From Halocafeteria seosinensis (taxonomy: Eukaryota > Sar > Bigyra > Bicosoecida), in assembly GCA_001687465.1 (NCBI GenBank), contig LVLI01000233.1, positions 162,062-226,061 of the forward strand: 64,000 nucleotides of DNA, in the 5' to 3' direction. The translations under genes were made by a program, and so were the position numbers. The notes under the pieces are model-generated. The model did no database searches, was not told the origin of the DNA, and saw nothing but the letters and a program-made list of their open reading frames with translations. Shown piece after piece: positions 23,395-33,819 of the stretch (positions are counted from its first letter, which is position 1; every line of letters starts with the position of its first letter).

Positions 23395-24837
23395 ATGATG
23401 TATACGGGGCAGAAAACACATCACCGAGGCCATATCGTGGCCCTCCTGGTTGGATTATTGGGCATTTTTTCATGCCACAGCCCTCTTCAATACGTATATG
23501 CTGATGATTCGGGTGTCGAGGAAGGAGATGAAGCTGAGATACATCCTGTACGTATCATGATCCCGTGAATTGTGTGTAAAAGGGAGAGATTTGGCGGTTG
23601 TGTGTGGTCTGAACGGTATCTTTAAGAGGATACCAGCAGCTTGTTCATTATTCATGTGGTGTCGAATATGGTGCAGGATCAACACAAGAATGTGCAAGAC
23701 TTGAAAACTCTCAGTCAGACGAACGATGGCTTAGTGCCTTTGAACGACCAGATTTTCTCGAGGCTTGTTCTGGAGAAGAACCGCCCCTATGGTGTTTATG
23801 TACTCTTCAACGCCAGAGATAAGCGATTTAACTGCGATGTATGCGGTCCATTTGAAGATGAGATGCGATTAGTGGCCGAATCGTACAAAAGAATGAAGGA
23901 ACACGATGAGGAAGGAAATATACCTTTGGTTTTTTTCGCTGTCGCTGAGTGGGGTCCAAACCAACGCAGTTTCAACCAAGTAAGGGTTTGATTTACTATG
24001 CTGCGAATCACGCTGTATGCAATGTCTTTTGGTGAACTGATTATGGGCACAGTACAACATTAAATCGGTCCCTAAGCTGGTCTATTTTGGTCCCACGCGG
24101 GAAGCTCCGCACAAACCGAACCAGTTCCCTCAGGAGCCGATGATGGTAACCGAGCTGCACGCGGAGGCCATCACAGAATATGTTCGAGGCACAAGCGGAC
24201 TGAATGTACGTCCTTCAATTACAAATGATTTGGGTTCTGTTTGGTATTCTCTTATAATCCTTACGGTTGTGCTATGCAGATCGAAATTTACCGTTCTCCT
24301 CTGCCGAAGCTGATTGCTCTACTTGGGTTCCTCGTTGTAATGGCTTTGGCACTCCGCTACGCCAGCGAAAAGCTGTGGAATCTTGCTATGAAAATTTGTG
24401 GTTTCAAGCCGCTGTGGGTAATGGGATCATTGGTACGTCTTCTAAGTGAAGTAGCTCGTTGCTGAAGGATGCCACTGGTAGATACTCGACACTTGACGAT
24501 GCAGTTGGTCGTGTTCGTCGCTGTCTCGGGTGTCCTCTTTGATATCATACGTGGAGTACCATGGGTGGGAATGAATCCTCAGACAAGAAAAGTAGAGTGG
24601 TACACCACTCAGTCTGGAATCCAATATGGTATGGAAGGCTTCGTAGTAGGATGTCTCAACATGGGCTGTGCCCTCTGCATGGTTCTCCTCGCGCAATACC
24701 TTCCGCGAGTGAAGAAAGATAATCAATTGATGGTGGCAATAGCAATGGTTGTAGGATTTGCGTTTTGCTACACGCGCATTTGTAGCTTATATCGTTTGAA
24801 GAACCCGTGGTACTTTTCAGCACTGGGTTTCTTCTAA
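23395..24837 (+). CDS. Oligosaccharyltransferase OST3/OST6 (TUSC3/MAGT1) family subunit
   Basis: Five exons (23395-23547, 23677-23979, 24053-24205, 24280-24432, 24505-24837), all phase 0, give 364 residues. A signal peptide (HIVALLVGLLGIFSCHS) is followed by a lumenal thioredoxin-like domain with the redox CxxC pair in FNCDVCGPFEDE, YNIKSVPKLVYFGP, and four hydrophobic spans (LIALLGFLVVMALAL; LVVFVAVSGVLFDIIRG; FVVGCLNMGCALCMVLLA; LMVAIAMVVGFAFC). IRGVPW and KNPWYF are typical C-terminal landmarks. These subunits form transient disulphides with nascent proteins to help N-glycosylation in the ER. The 129-nt first intron is the second longest in the window. Confidence 0.95.
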
Positions 24838-25144
24838 GGTCACAGGCGGCAAAACCAAGATACACAAACTCTGTGACAGCTTCTGCCCCCGATTGTGTTA
24901 TGCTACTTAAAGTTACTATGGGTTCTATAACTTGCTGGATGCATCAATACCGGGAAATCTTCTTGCGCTCGAATTGTCAAGAAAAGGAATTCCCACTAAT
25001 TCTTTTTGAAGGGCTCCTAATTTCTTGTGCGTTCCCTTATTTCCAAAGCATAGAAAGTATTTGATATGTTGTGTGCTCTTAGAACAATGCATGAGAGCAA
25101 ATGATGGATGAAATGGAATTTTAAATTAATGTTACTGATCAGTG
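24838..25144. other. Intergenic spacer
   Basis: About 300 AT-rich bases between the OST3/6 stop and the next plus-strand start; it probably holds the terminator of one gene and promoter of the next. Nothing else seen. Confidence 0.4.
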
Positions 25145-26176
25145 ATGCAACTGAATTCTTCGACCGCTGAAGGAGCTACTATAAAGAATTCTTCTACCGC
25201 AGAGGGTATAACGAAGATGTCTACGAATTCGGGCGAAGAAGAAAGAGCCAATCGTTCATCTTCAAAAGAGAACTCTGGTAAAACTATTGAAGCAAGTTAC
25301 TATGAAGCTGTCCAAGAGCACAGTGAGAATCCGAGAGGGAAGAGCAATTCTTCTATTGAGAAGGAGGAATTCTTGCAAACCCCGAAACACCTCAAATCGA
25401 ACGATAACAAGGACGTGCAAGAGGTGGAAAATACATCAAGTGCAAAACGACATGCAAGGATAGACATAGAAGAAGACGATGGATGCAGCGAAACTCCGGA
25501 GCGACAGCACTCCTTACAACCGAGGAAGCTGCAGTTCCATGACACTGACTATGACCGAACTCCATCAAAGCAGGATAAGAGAAGGTACTGGAAAGAAGAA
25601 GCAATTTTTCATTGATTCTACCTTGTCCATTCACCACATCAATTGCAGAGCTATTGCAACTCTACACGATGCGAACTTTAGCATTTTCAGGTACCATGAG
25701 ATCTTGTACCCCAGAAATCCCTCACATCCCAGTCCCGTCGGAAGCGATAAGAGTGAGCGAAGCGAAGATGACGCTGAGCCAATTGTTCAGCGAGCAGCCA
25801 CGGGTATTGCTGAAAAATTTGAAGAGGCCGAACAGGAAATGATGCTAACTCCGCAGCCGAAACGATATTGCGCCAAGTCTGAAACGGAAGGTATGCAATT
25901 TTTTCCAACCCGGTCAATGACTGTAGTTGCAACAGCTGTTGAACATTCCTCATTCCAGCAGATCACGAAGCGTCAATCCCCTTGAAGCGACGCGCAGTGG
26001 CTCGTTCACCCCCACTCAAGAAATTGCGATCTTGGCCTTCGCCCTCCGAAAGCCGCATACGAAAAAACAATGCAACCGACAGCCCTGAAGAAGACTTAGA
26101 AAAACTGTTTGTTCGCAATCGGCCTCGGACTAATGGGGAGTTGGCTTGTGGCCATCCACATAAAAGTTCCTGCTAG
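25145..26176 (+). CDS. Unrecognised polar protein, possibly nuclear
   Basis: Exons 25145-25584, 25691-25890 and 25962-26176 give about 284 residues. It begins with two near-identical NSSTAEG units, then a long Ser/Glu/Lys-rich region with several Thr-Pro and Ser-Pro sites (LQTPKH, SETPER, DRTPSK, MLTPQPKR, ARSPPLKK, ATDSPEED), a pattern common in proline-directed kinase substrates. Basic clusters such as PLKRRAVARSPPLKKLR would suit nuclear import. No domain is recognised. The second intron ends in a tandem CAGCAG acceptor (25956-25961), so isoforms differing by one residue are expected. Its last 47 coding bases overlap the antisense 3' coding end of the ferredoxin gene. Confidence 0.6.
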
Positions 26177-26869
26177 CAGAAGGCAGCTGCACCCGCATTC
26201 CATCAAGATCCTTTCGGAGAAATACTTGGCAACCTAAGCGTGAGCTGCACAATATCGAATCTGTCCTACTGTCACCGTTTGTGACGACACAACATGATGT
26301 GGCACTTACGTGTCTGTCAGTCCAAATGCTAAATCAAGCATATCTTCCTCTTCCTCTACTGGTTCCTCTAGCTTTTCGAAAACATTCTCCTCCAATATAA
26401 CGTGACATGTGGAGCATGCCAATGATGCTTCACATGCTCCTGTGGATGGCAAAAAGGGTTCGTTCGCCAGGAGTATCAGAACCATTGAGAGGACAACATA
26501 CCTTCTAAATCGACCTTGTTTTCATGCGCCAATTCAAGTATATGTTGACCTTCTCTCCCTTGTACTGGTGTCTCGTTCCCTTGCGGATCGATGAACGTAA
26601 CATTTACTCTGGACAATGCACATCCAAGAGGTGTACCACCACTCGTGTCAACTCAAGGACATGTCGTACAGTACTTACATTGGTGCATCGCTTGACGCTG
26701 CATCCACATGCATAAAAAAGAGAATAGAAAGACGATGTACATTCAGAACAGGGAACACAGTAAGAGCTCATAGACTACACGTACGCTTTTCACCATGACA
26801 TCTGCTCTGGAAGTTCGGAAGCACGTATCGTGGGGGAACTATATTCCCAACGGACTGACGCGGCATCAT
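26130..26869 (-). CDS. Mitochondrial-type [2Fe-2S] ferredoxin (adrenodoxin/YAH1 family)
   Basis: Five short exons, none forming a long open frame, fit exactly: 26869-26785, 26697-26679 (19-nt microexon), 26608-26502, 26439-26310 and 26244-26130, total 456 nt and 151 residues. The core is unmistakable: VNVTFIDPQGNE, EGQHILELAHENKVDLEGAC, cluster ligands in CEASLACSTC plus the later Cys in SRLGCQV, EEEDMLDLAFGLTDTSRLG, and DLDGMRVQLP. It passes electrons for Fe-S cluster assembly and related mitochondrial reactions. Exon 1 codes an Arg-containing, acid-poor start (MMPRQSVGNIVPPRY) suited to mitochondrial import. An alternative start at an ATG just before the microexon (MHVDAASSDAP) would lack it. 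Confidence 0.93.
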
Positions 26870-27578
26870 ATGCGCATGTATTTTCCTCCGAAAAGAAGAG
26901 GTAAGTAGCCTGGTTATGTTACTCATGGCCTCTCAATATTCGCCTCCAATACTCGAAGCCACAAGAAGCACGCGAACCCTAATGACCACTTTCACAAAAT
27001 TGAATCCCTTAAATGAAGGATTCGACGCTATTAAAAGCTCAGATTAAGTTAGCAAGCCTCACAATTATTTGTCGACTAGCGACAACAACAATCCAGATGC
27101 TTCTACACTCCGTACCAGTTATTATAATGGAAGTAAAACCACGGGGAAGGCACGTGACACAGACTTCAACAACAACCTCGTGAAGCTGCACTTGGGGAAC
27201 ACCTTGTTGTTACACTCGCATCCGGTGTCTAGTCTTGTAAAGTGTTCCTTTTAAACTACGGCTAGTATGCTGCTTTGTCGGAAATCACATCGCCAGTCCT
27301 CGAAACAAGTGCAGTTTGATACAATATTGTACCACCTGAGTGCCACGTTGCAAGAGCTAAGGATTTCGTCGAAACGTGCAAACAACACTACCGGTAGTAG
27401 ATAGTCAATAAATCCCCCAAACTGCCTTGTCAACATACAATCAAGACGCATTCACTTTGCATTGTACTCTTTGTACTATACGAGTTGTAATACATTCTAC
27501 ACTTACTGTACAAGCTTGTTTTCTACAAATCCCTAATTCCTAAACTAGTCGGTTTAATACCTACCGATAAATGCTATG
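26870..27578. other. Intergenic region, AT-rich
   Basis: About 700 bases between the ferredoxin start and the end of the ankyrin-WW-RING gene (both minus). No gene is supported. A 61-residue plus frame at 27069-27254 lacks recognisable features. No tRNA or repeat noted. Confidence 0.4.
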
Positions 27579-29939
27579 CTAATTGCTTTCTTTTATTTGT
27601 CGCAGCAACTCAGCCGATTCGGCGAACCGAGAGGCAAAATTATGGGGAAGTTCAGGTTGTCCGCCGTAATGCCGTACGACCGAGTCTACTTTCCCAACTC
27701 GCACAATGGCTTCTATTCTTTCCATGCACAAAGGACAAGCGGTCCACGGTTTTGCTAGCTTCTTCGAGTTCCCTCCGTGGGTTTCTGCTCTTTTCCATTT
27801 CATTGCAAGAGGAACTGACATGACGTTGTGGTCAGAAATACACTTTCTGCATAAGCAAGCGTGATCGCATGGAATAAATGCCTCCTCAGCTACGTTTGTC
27901 TCACAAATTAGACAGGATACTGTAGTTGTACCGGAAGCAGCGTCTCGGTACTCTCTTTCCTTGATATAGTTTTCCGCCATCTTTAGGTAGTCCTTTCTGT
28001 AGGGGCCCTCCTCCGCTCTTTGAACAGCCGACGTATTACTTTCAGTACGAAGCTGCTCGTGGTTATGGTATGAAGCTGTGTTTGCCCTGTCACTGCTACA
28101 ACAAGGGGCTACTCCTGCAGCGCTTGGAGACCTGATCCGTTCAGATTTTCCGAGACCATTTGTAGTGTCTATTGTAAGATTTGCAGGGAAAGACAAATTG
28201 CTGCTACAATCCCTGTAGGTATCCCTCCTCGTTGTCTCAATATCTTGCTCAGTTACCACTGGTAGGACGGCGCAAAACTTTTCTCTCCGCTCAACACCAT
28301 TTGATGGATTACGTTCTCCGGCAACGGAGTCATTCTTGCTTTCGTTGGCAAAGCATTTTCTGATCTCTTCGCTGATACTTTCTTCCCAAAGACACTGCTC
28401 TGTCTTCACATTGTAGAAATAAGCGTTTCCTGTATTATTGTCGACCTTCTTTCTCCAATTAAATTTGTTTTTGCTATCAGCCTCAAAAGTCTTCAAAGTT
28501 CGCAAGCAGTTGGCATTGTTTCGCAATGCGATAGACCTTGGCGACTCACCATCTTCATTCAGAACATCCATTGACGCACCATTTTTCAGCAGCTCTTGTA
28601 GACACTCAGAATTCTCAAGGTGGCAACACACATGGGCTGGAGTATTTCCCTGTCTATCGTGAATGTCCGTGGTTTCTCCATTCACGTCGCAGCGGCACAG
28701 ACATTGCACCTCTAGTGATCGTTCTTTCATTGCAGAGGAGTACAAGGGAGTGCGTCCGAAGTCATCCCGAGCCGTCAACGAGGATCCTCGCTGAACAAGA
28801 CATTCGATACATTCAACTCCTTTGGCTACATGCAGAGGAGTCTGACCATCAGCATTCGTTGCAAAAGAGAAAGCAGCTCCTTGTAACAGAAGACGGACGC
28901 AGTCAATATATCCATTAAGCGCAGCTAAATGAAGTGCAGTGTTTCCGTTGTAATCAGGTATATCAATGACATCGTATGCAGAATCAATTAGAAGGGCACA
29001 GCAATCCGTATGCCCGTTTAGAGCTGCCAAGTGCAGAGCAGTTCTCCCGAAAATGTCCGTATTTGAAGTATCCATACCAAGTTCTAGCAAAATGCTACAG
29101 CAGTTGACCGCTCCAACGTACGCAGCAAAACCTAGAGAATACTGGGCGTCCTCCTCTACGCACACCAATTGCAGTAAGATGGGTAGTTCACGCTCTGGAA
29201 CATTTTGGACTATGTCTACCATTAAGGCAGCGTTGTCCGCTCTGATACAAATCAGCCAAACTTGTGATAAACTTGAACACTGCCTAATGGAAGGATACAT
29301 CGAAATCAAAATATCAGGAATTTTCAGGGTGTTTGCCCTAACTGTGGGATCGCTGCCTTCCTTAACATAACTCGGTTGTGACAACGATAGATGCATCAAG
29401 TGACCACCACGGGAACGTTCTTCTGCTTCATCAACATTCTCTGAAACAGTGTTTCCATTCTCCTGGGTTCGGGCGGTTTTCCGTATGGAATTGAGCAGAC
29501 CACGGATAGTATACCCATCGCGTTGGGCATTCATGCGATCGGTGAACAAGTCAATACTAGAACGGTTAGTTTGCTCCTGATCTCCCCAGTTGTAAACATA
29601 TTCACCAGTCTGCTCTTCATTCGGAGAATTGAGGAGAATCGAATGACTTCTCTCTCGCGCATGTTGGAGAAAACTCTGTCTCTGCTGCTCTTCTGACCAG
29701 TGCTCGTTGTCAACTTCACGAGAACTGCATTGGTCAGGAATTATATTCTTCAGGCATCCCAAATGGAGTTCTTCGCTGCGCGTTTCCGCGCCCAGACAGT
29801 CTGATGATGGTTGATTGTCTTTAGACCGACTGTGGTCCTCTACTACTTCTGATGCTCTTCTCACTTCTGGAGCGCTCATCAAAAGGGTTGAAGGAGAGTG
29901 ACCTCCATCCATGGGGTGTCTAACGTCTATCTCGGTCAT
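27579..29939 (-). CDS. Ankyrin-repeat, WW and RING-finger protein (probable E3 ubiquitin ligase)
   Basis: A single 786-residue frame without introns; start at ATG MTEIDVRHP. The order is: a disordered N-terminal third; about six to seven ankyrin repeats in the middle (DIFGRTALHLAALNGH, YNGNTALHLAALNGYIDCV, ADGQTPLHVA, DFGRTPLY, RQGNTPAHVCC); a WW-like segment with W...GNAYFYN...CLWEES (final Pro replaced by Ser); a Cys/Ser-rich linker; and a C3HC4-type RING near the C terminus (CLICE ... CDHACLCRKC ... CPLC). RINGs recruit E2 enzymes; ankyrin and WW modules would choose the substrate. I know no named family with this exact order. It shares a 633-bp divergent upstream region with WDR3. Confidence 0.88.
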   Translation of the reverse strand: MTEIDVRHPMDGGHSPSTLLMSAPEVRRASEVVEDHSRSKDNQPSSDCLGAETRSEELHLGCLKNIIPDQCSSREVDNEHWSEEQQRQSFLQHARERSHSILLNSPNEEQTGEYVYNWGDQEQTNRSSIDLFTDRMNAQRDGYTIRGLLNSIRKTARTQENGNTVSENVDEAEERSRGGHLMHLSLSQPSYVKEGSDPTVRANTLKIPDILISMYPSIRQCSSLSQVWLICIRADNAALMVDIVQNVPERELPILLQLVCVEEDAQYSLGFAAYVGAVNCCSILLELGMDTSNTDIFGRTALHLAALNGHTDCCALLIDSAYDVIDIPDYNGNTALHLAALNGYIDCVRLLLQGAAFSFATNADGQTPLHVAKGVECIECLVQRGSSLTARDDFGRTPLYSSAMKERSLEVQCLCRCDVNGETTDIHDRQGNTPAHVCCHLENSECLQELLKNGASMDVLNEDGESPRSIALRNNANCLRTLKTFEADSKNKFNWRKKVDNNTGNAYFYNVKTEQCLWEESISEEIRKCFANESKNDSVAGERNPSNGVERREKFCAVLPVVTEQDIETTRRDTYRDCSSNLSFPANLTIDTTNGLGKSERIRSPSAAGVAPCCSSDRANTASYHNHEQLRTESNTSAVQRAEEGPYRKDYLKMAENYIKEREYRDAASGTTTVSCLICETNVAEEAFIPCDHACLCRKCISDHNVMSVPLAMKWKRAETHGGNSKKLAKPWTACPLCMERIEAIVRVGKVDSVVRHYGGQPELPHNFASRFAESAELLRQIKESN

Positions 29940-30572
29940 TGTTCTTCCTGCATTTTCAGGAGCATAGTGACACAAATTGTTTCTGAGCTTGCTCTATTGT
30001 TTGTGTACATGCTTGTAGTTAAACTGCTTTTGAGATGAAGCACTAGCCAGTGGGTGAGCGGCCGCACAAGGGCTTGTCATAGATCATGACATCCGCGCAG
30101 AACTGACCACTTTGGGCCTTGTGACATGGTGAGAGCAAAGAGGAGGGGATACCACTTACAGCCATTTACCTGTTTCCACGTCAAAGGTCACAGGACGACA
30201 TTGCTGAAGCATACGGACGCAGTGCGTTTCACTGTGAAGTTGTCACCGCCACGTCGTAACTCGTTGCCGCGATTATTCCTCCGCTATTGTTGTCCCAATA
30301 CATCGTGCGTCAATTTTTACTGGTTTGAAGTAAATTAATGTTTCAAAGGTGATCAATCCAGTGATCACATAGACTCTCGACTCATCCACCTACTGAAGCG
30401 CTCCCACGAGCGGTGTTTCGACTCATCCCGTGCGGAAAACATAAGGTTGGTCACAACTTCAACCACCGGAAAAGATTGCTGTGTCGAGCGAGTCTCTGAC
30501 ACACAGACTGTGTGTGACACAGTGGCCTTTGGGAGTTGTTTGCTGTATTTTGGTCCAGTCAGACGCTTAGAG
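29940..30572. promoter_or_regulatory. Divergent promoter region (ankyrin-RING gene / WDR3)
   Basis: About 630 bases between two divergent starts, without a supported gene. It carries a perfect 8-bp inverted repeat ACACACAG-A-CTGTGTGT at 30499-30515, about 57 bases before the WDR3 ATG, and two GTGATCA-type sites near 30349-30368. Regulatory meaning is inferred only from position. Confidence 0.4.
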
Positions 30573-33500
30573 ATGGTGAAAACATACTTACGCTATCGCC
30601 AAGAGCGCTCCTTGGGAGTGGTTGCCTCCCCTGCAGCGAACATTGCTGTGAACACACCTGGCACCTTGGCTTATGCTCCGGCTTTAGAGGATGTAGTGGT
30701 TTGGAATATCAAACAAGGCCTTCAGGTTCGGCGGTACTCCTATGCAAACCAGCATGGACGAGTGCAGGAAGAGGACGAAGGTGCTGAGAGACCGACGGTA
30801 TCGCGCCTCGCTCTTTCGGGAGACGACAACCAGTACTTGGCGGGAGGGTACGTCGCAGTTCCGGCAAGTTGCTGGCATCTAGCTATGTATGTGAATGACG
30901 TCCACTTGCAGATTTTCTGATGGAAGTACAGTGATATGGGATACAGTTAGGGAGAGTCAAAAAGTCATCTTGAAAGGTCACAAAAATGCCGTCTCAGCTG
31001 TGGCCTTCAACCAAGATGCTTCGCTTCTCGCAACAGGTTCACAAGATACAAATATAATTATCTGGGATGTCATTGGAGAGACTGGGCTATTCCGACTTCG
31101 CGGCCACCGAGATCAAGTAACAGATTTGTGCTTCATACCCTCTCCTTCCGGTTCGGGCCATTTGGTATCTAGCTCCAAAGATGGCTTCTTAAAGGTATGC
31201 TGCGGAGACGAGCCAGGGTAGAGCATGTGTACCTATACCTCGTCTCTTCTTTTGCGCAGGTATGGGATTTAGATACACAGCACTGTATTCAAACAGTAAT
31301 AGGTCATCGAAGTGAAGTCTGGAGTGTGCATTATAATCATCGGCTACGCCGCCTGGTGACAGGGGCTTCTGATAACCAACTGAGAGTCTGGAGAGTTTCG
31401 GACACTACGAGTGCGAGAACCTACGGCACAACCGGTAGTACAGGCGAAGATGAAATACCTGAGCAGAACTTAGATCTGCTACAGTCTATGGGTAGCGTGC
31501 ATCGCCACACGAACGACAGAGCAGCGCACATTCAATTTAGAGCAGATGGGAAATATTTGGCCATTCAGGGTGCCGGTAAGAGCATAGAGGTATACCGGAC
31601 GCGATCTGCGGAAGAAGTGGAGAAAAAACGAATTCGAAGGCAACGAAGAAGGAAGGAAAAGCGCAAAGCGAAGCTTAGTCAGGATGAAGAAGAACAAGAA
31701 GAAGTACAGGAGCTCGATGACACTACTGCCGGTCAAGATAAGCCATCTAAGGCTGGTGATGAATTTGAGCTTTATGGAATCATTCGGTCCCATCATAAGT
31801 TGCAGTCCTTTGAATTTTTATCAGACAGTGCAAGCTCCTCTTTGTCTAATGTGGCTGGAAAATCAAAAGTTGCCGATCAAGCGAAGAAAGGAATCACTGT
31901 GCTTGTTTCTACCAAGAACAATCTCGTAGAAGCACACTGTCTTTACCAAACGAAATCCAAGAGTGAAGGAGGTCCTGTTGGCTTTGAGACCATAAAGGTC
32001 TCCTCGATCGATAACCCTGGCCACAGAAGTGATATCCGATGCTTAACATTGAGCTCTGATAAGACTTTGATGTACTCGGTAGACTCATCTGCTGGGAAAC
32101 TATGGAATGCCTCGACTGGGAGCTGTATCCGTACCATGAATACTGGCTATGGCCTTTGCTGTGGATTTGGCCCTGCTAACAAGCATGCCATTGTAGGCAC
32201 TAAAGATGGAAAAGTGAAGCTCTTTGATTTAGCCAGTGGTGACCTTATTGAAGAACACAGTGCACATTCGGGTGCTGTGTGGTCACTTGATGTAAGACCA
32301 GATCTGAGAGGTCTAGCAACTGCCAGTGCTGATAAAACCGTCAAGTTCTGGGATTTCGACTTGAAAGAAGTAACTTTGGGAGAATCTCAGAAACCAACAC
32401 AGCAACTGACTCTGACCCATTCAAGAACTCTAAAATTATCCGACGAGGCGCTATGTGTTCGATACAGCCACCATCAAGAAGCCGACCAATTGCTGCTTGC
32501 TGTTTCCTTGTTAGATTCCACTGTCAAAGTATTTTATGAAGACTCACTGAAATTTTTCCTTTCTCTATACGGTCATAAACTCCCGGTGATGGATATGAGT
32601 ATCTCTGCTGACAATACGCTTCTTGTCTCCGCAAGTGCTGATAAGAACGTTAAGCTATGGGGCTTGGATTTCGGCGATTGCCATAAGTCTATCTTCGCGC
32701 ATGAAGATTCATTGACGTGTGTTGAGTTCATTGCCAACACTCACTACTTCTTTAGTGGAGCCAAAGATGGAGTGATCAACTACTGGGATGGTGACCGTTT
32801 TGAAAAAATACATTCGCTTTCGGGCCACTCAGGTGAGGTGTGGAGCTTGTCCGTTGCGAAAGATGGTACCTTTTTCGTCTCTGGAAGCCATGATCGGAGC
32901 TTACGCGTGTGGAAGCGGACTGAGGAACAGGTTTTCCTTGATGAAGAAAGAGAGAAGGAGGCAGAACGCTCACTAGCACAAGAAGAAATTGATGTTGAAC
33001 AGGCTGCACTTGATCCCTCCTTCGCGGACACTGCTCAACAAGGAGGTGAGTCCAAAGATGATCCGTACAAAGCCGTTACTCTCCAGGAGAGTGGTGCTGC
33101 TGCCCGTCCGACAACGGAAGCGGCGAAAGGTGCTGAGAGACTAATGGAGGCATTGCAACTTGCCAGGGATACCTATAAACAATGGGAAGATTACGAAGCA
33201 GATCTGAAGTCAGCAGAAGCTTCATTGTCTGCCGAAGAGCGAAATAAAAGGCAAAAACTGCAGGAGACAGGCCAATATGTTGAACCATTGGTGCACCCCC
33301 CGAAGATAAACCCGTTTCTCATCGGTAAAACACCGGTTATGTATATTTTACATACGCTGAGGAACTTGAAACCGTCTGAGTTCGAGCCTTCTCTGCTAAT
33401 GTTGTCTTTTACCGATGCGCTTGATCTACTTCGATATCTACATCACCTACTGAACCAAGGACTGGCGGTTGAGCTCTGCGCTCGCGCAGTGGTGTTTCTC

Positions 33501-33764
33501 TTCCGCCTGCATCATTCCCAGATAACGGCCAATATGGCATTAACACGCTCCATGAACAGTCTTAAAAACACGCTTCTACGGCGATTACGGGAGACAAAGG
33601 ACGTAATAGGGTTCAATTACGCTGGGTTATCGCTGTTGAAGCAGATGTTTGAAGAGGAAGGTAAAACAGTTCGAGCTCCAGATGAAGAACCGGCAGAGCG
33701 CACGTCAGAGGACCCCGGTGCCAAAACAATTAAATACAAGAAAAGGAAAATCCAGTTGCTCTAA
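30573..33764 (+). CDS. WDR3: WDR3/Utp12 (Dip2) WD40 protein of the small-subunit processome
   Basis: Exons 30573-30847, 30912-31194 and 31260-33764 give 1,020 residues. It begins KTYLRYRQERSLGVV, as WDR3 does, and contains two arrays of WD40 repeats (VIWDTVRES, IIIWDVIGETGLFRLRGH, VWDLDTQHC, VTGASDNQLRVWRV, TASADKTVKFWDFD, SASADKNVKLWG, VSGSHDRSLRVWKR), a Lys/Glu-rich insert after the first array, and a C-terminal Utp12 domain (MYILHTLRNLKPSEFEPSL ... LRYLHHLL ... LFRLHHSQI). It works in the nucleolus in U3 snoRNP-dependent processing of 18S rRNA. Basic tail KTIKYKKRKIQLL. Length and architecture match the family. Confidence 0.96.
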
Positions 33765-33819
33765 AGCGCACTAACCGTGTAATGTCAAGAATATACTATT
33801 GTTGCCCAACGATCACTGT

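Noticed and set aside
26795-26908. Small plus-strand frame beginning MTSALEVRKHVSWGNY with a GTAAGT after it
   Set aside because: It lies antisense to ferredoxin exon 1 and no acceptor in the right phase gives a sensible continuation; without splicing it is only 37 codons.
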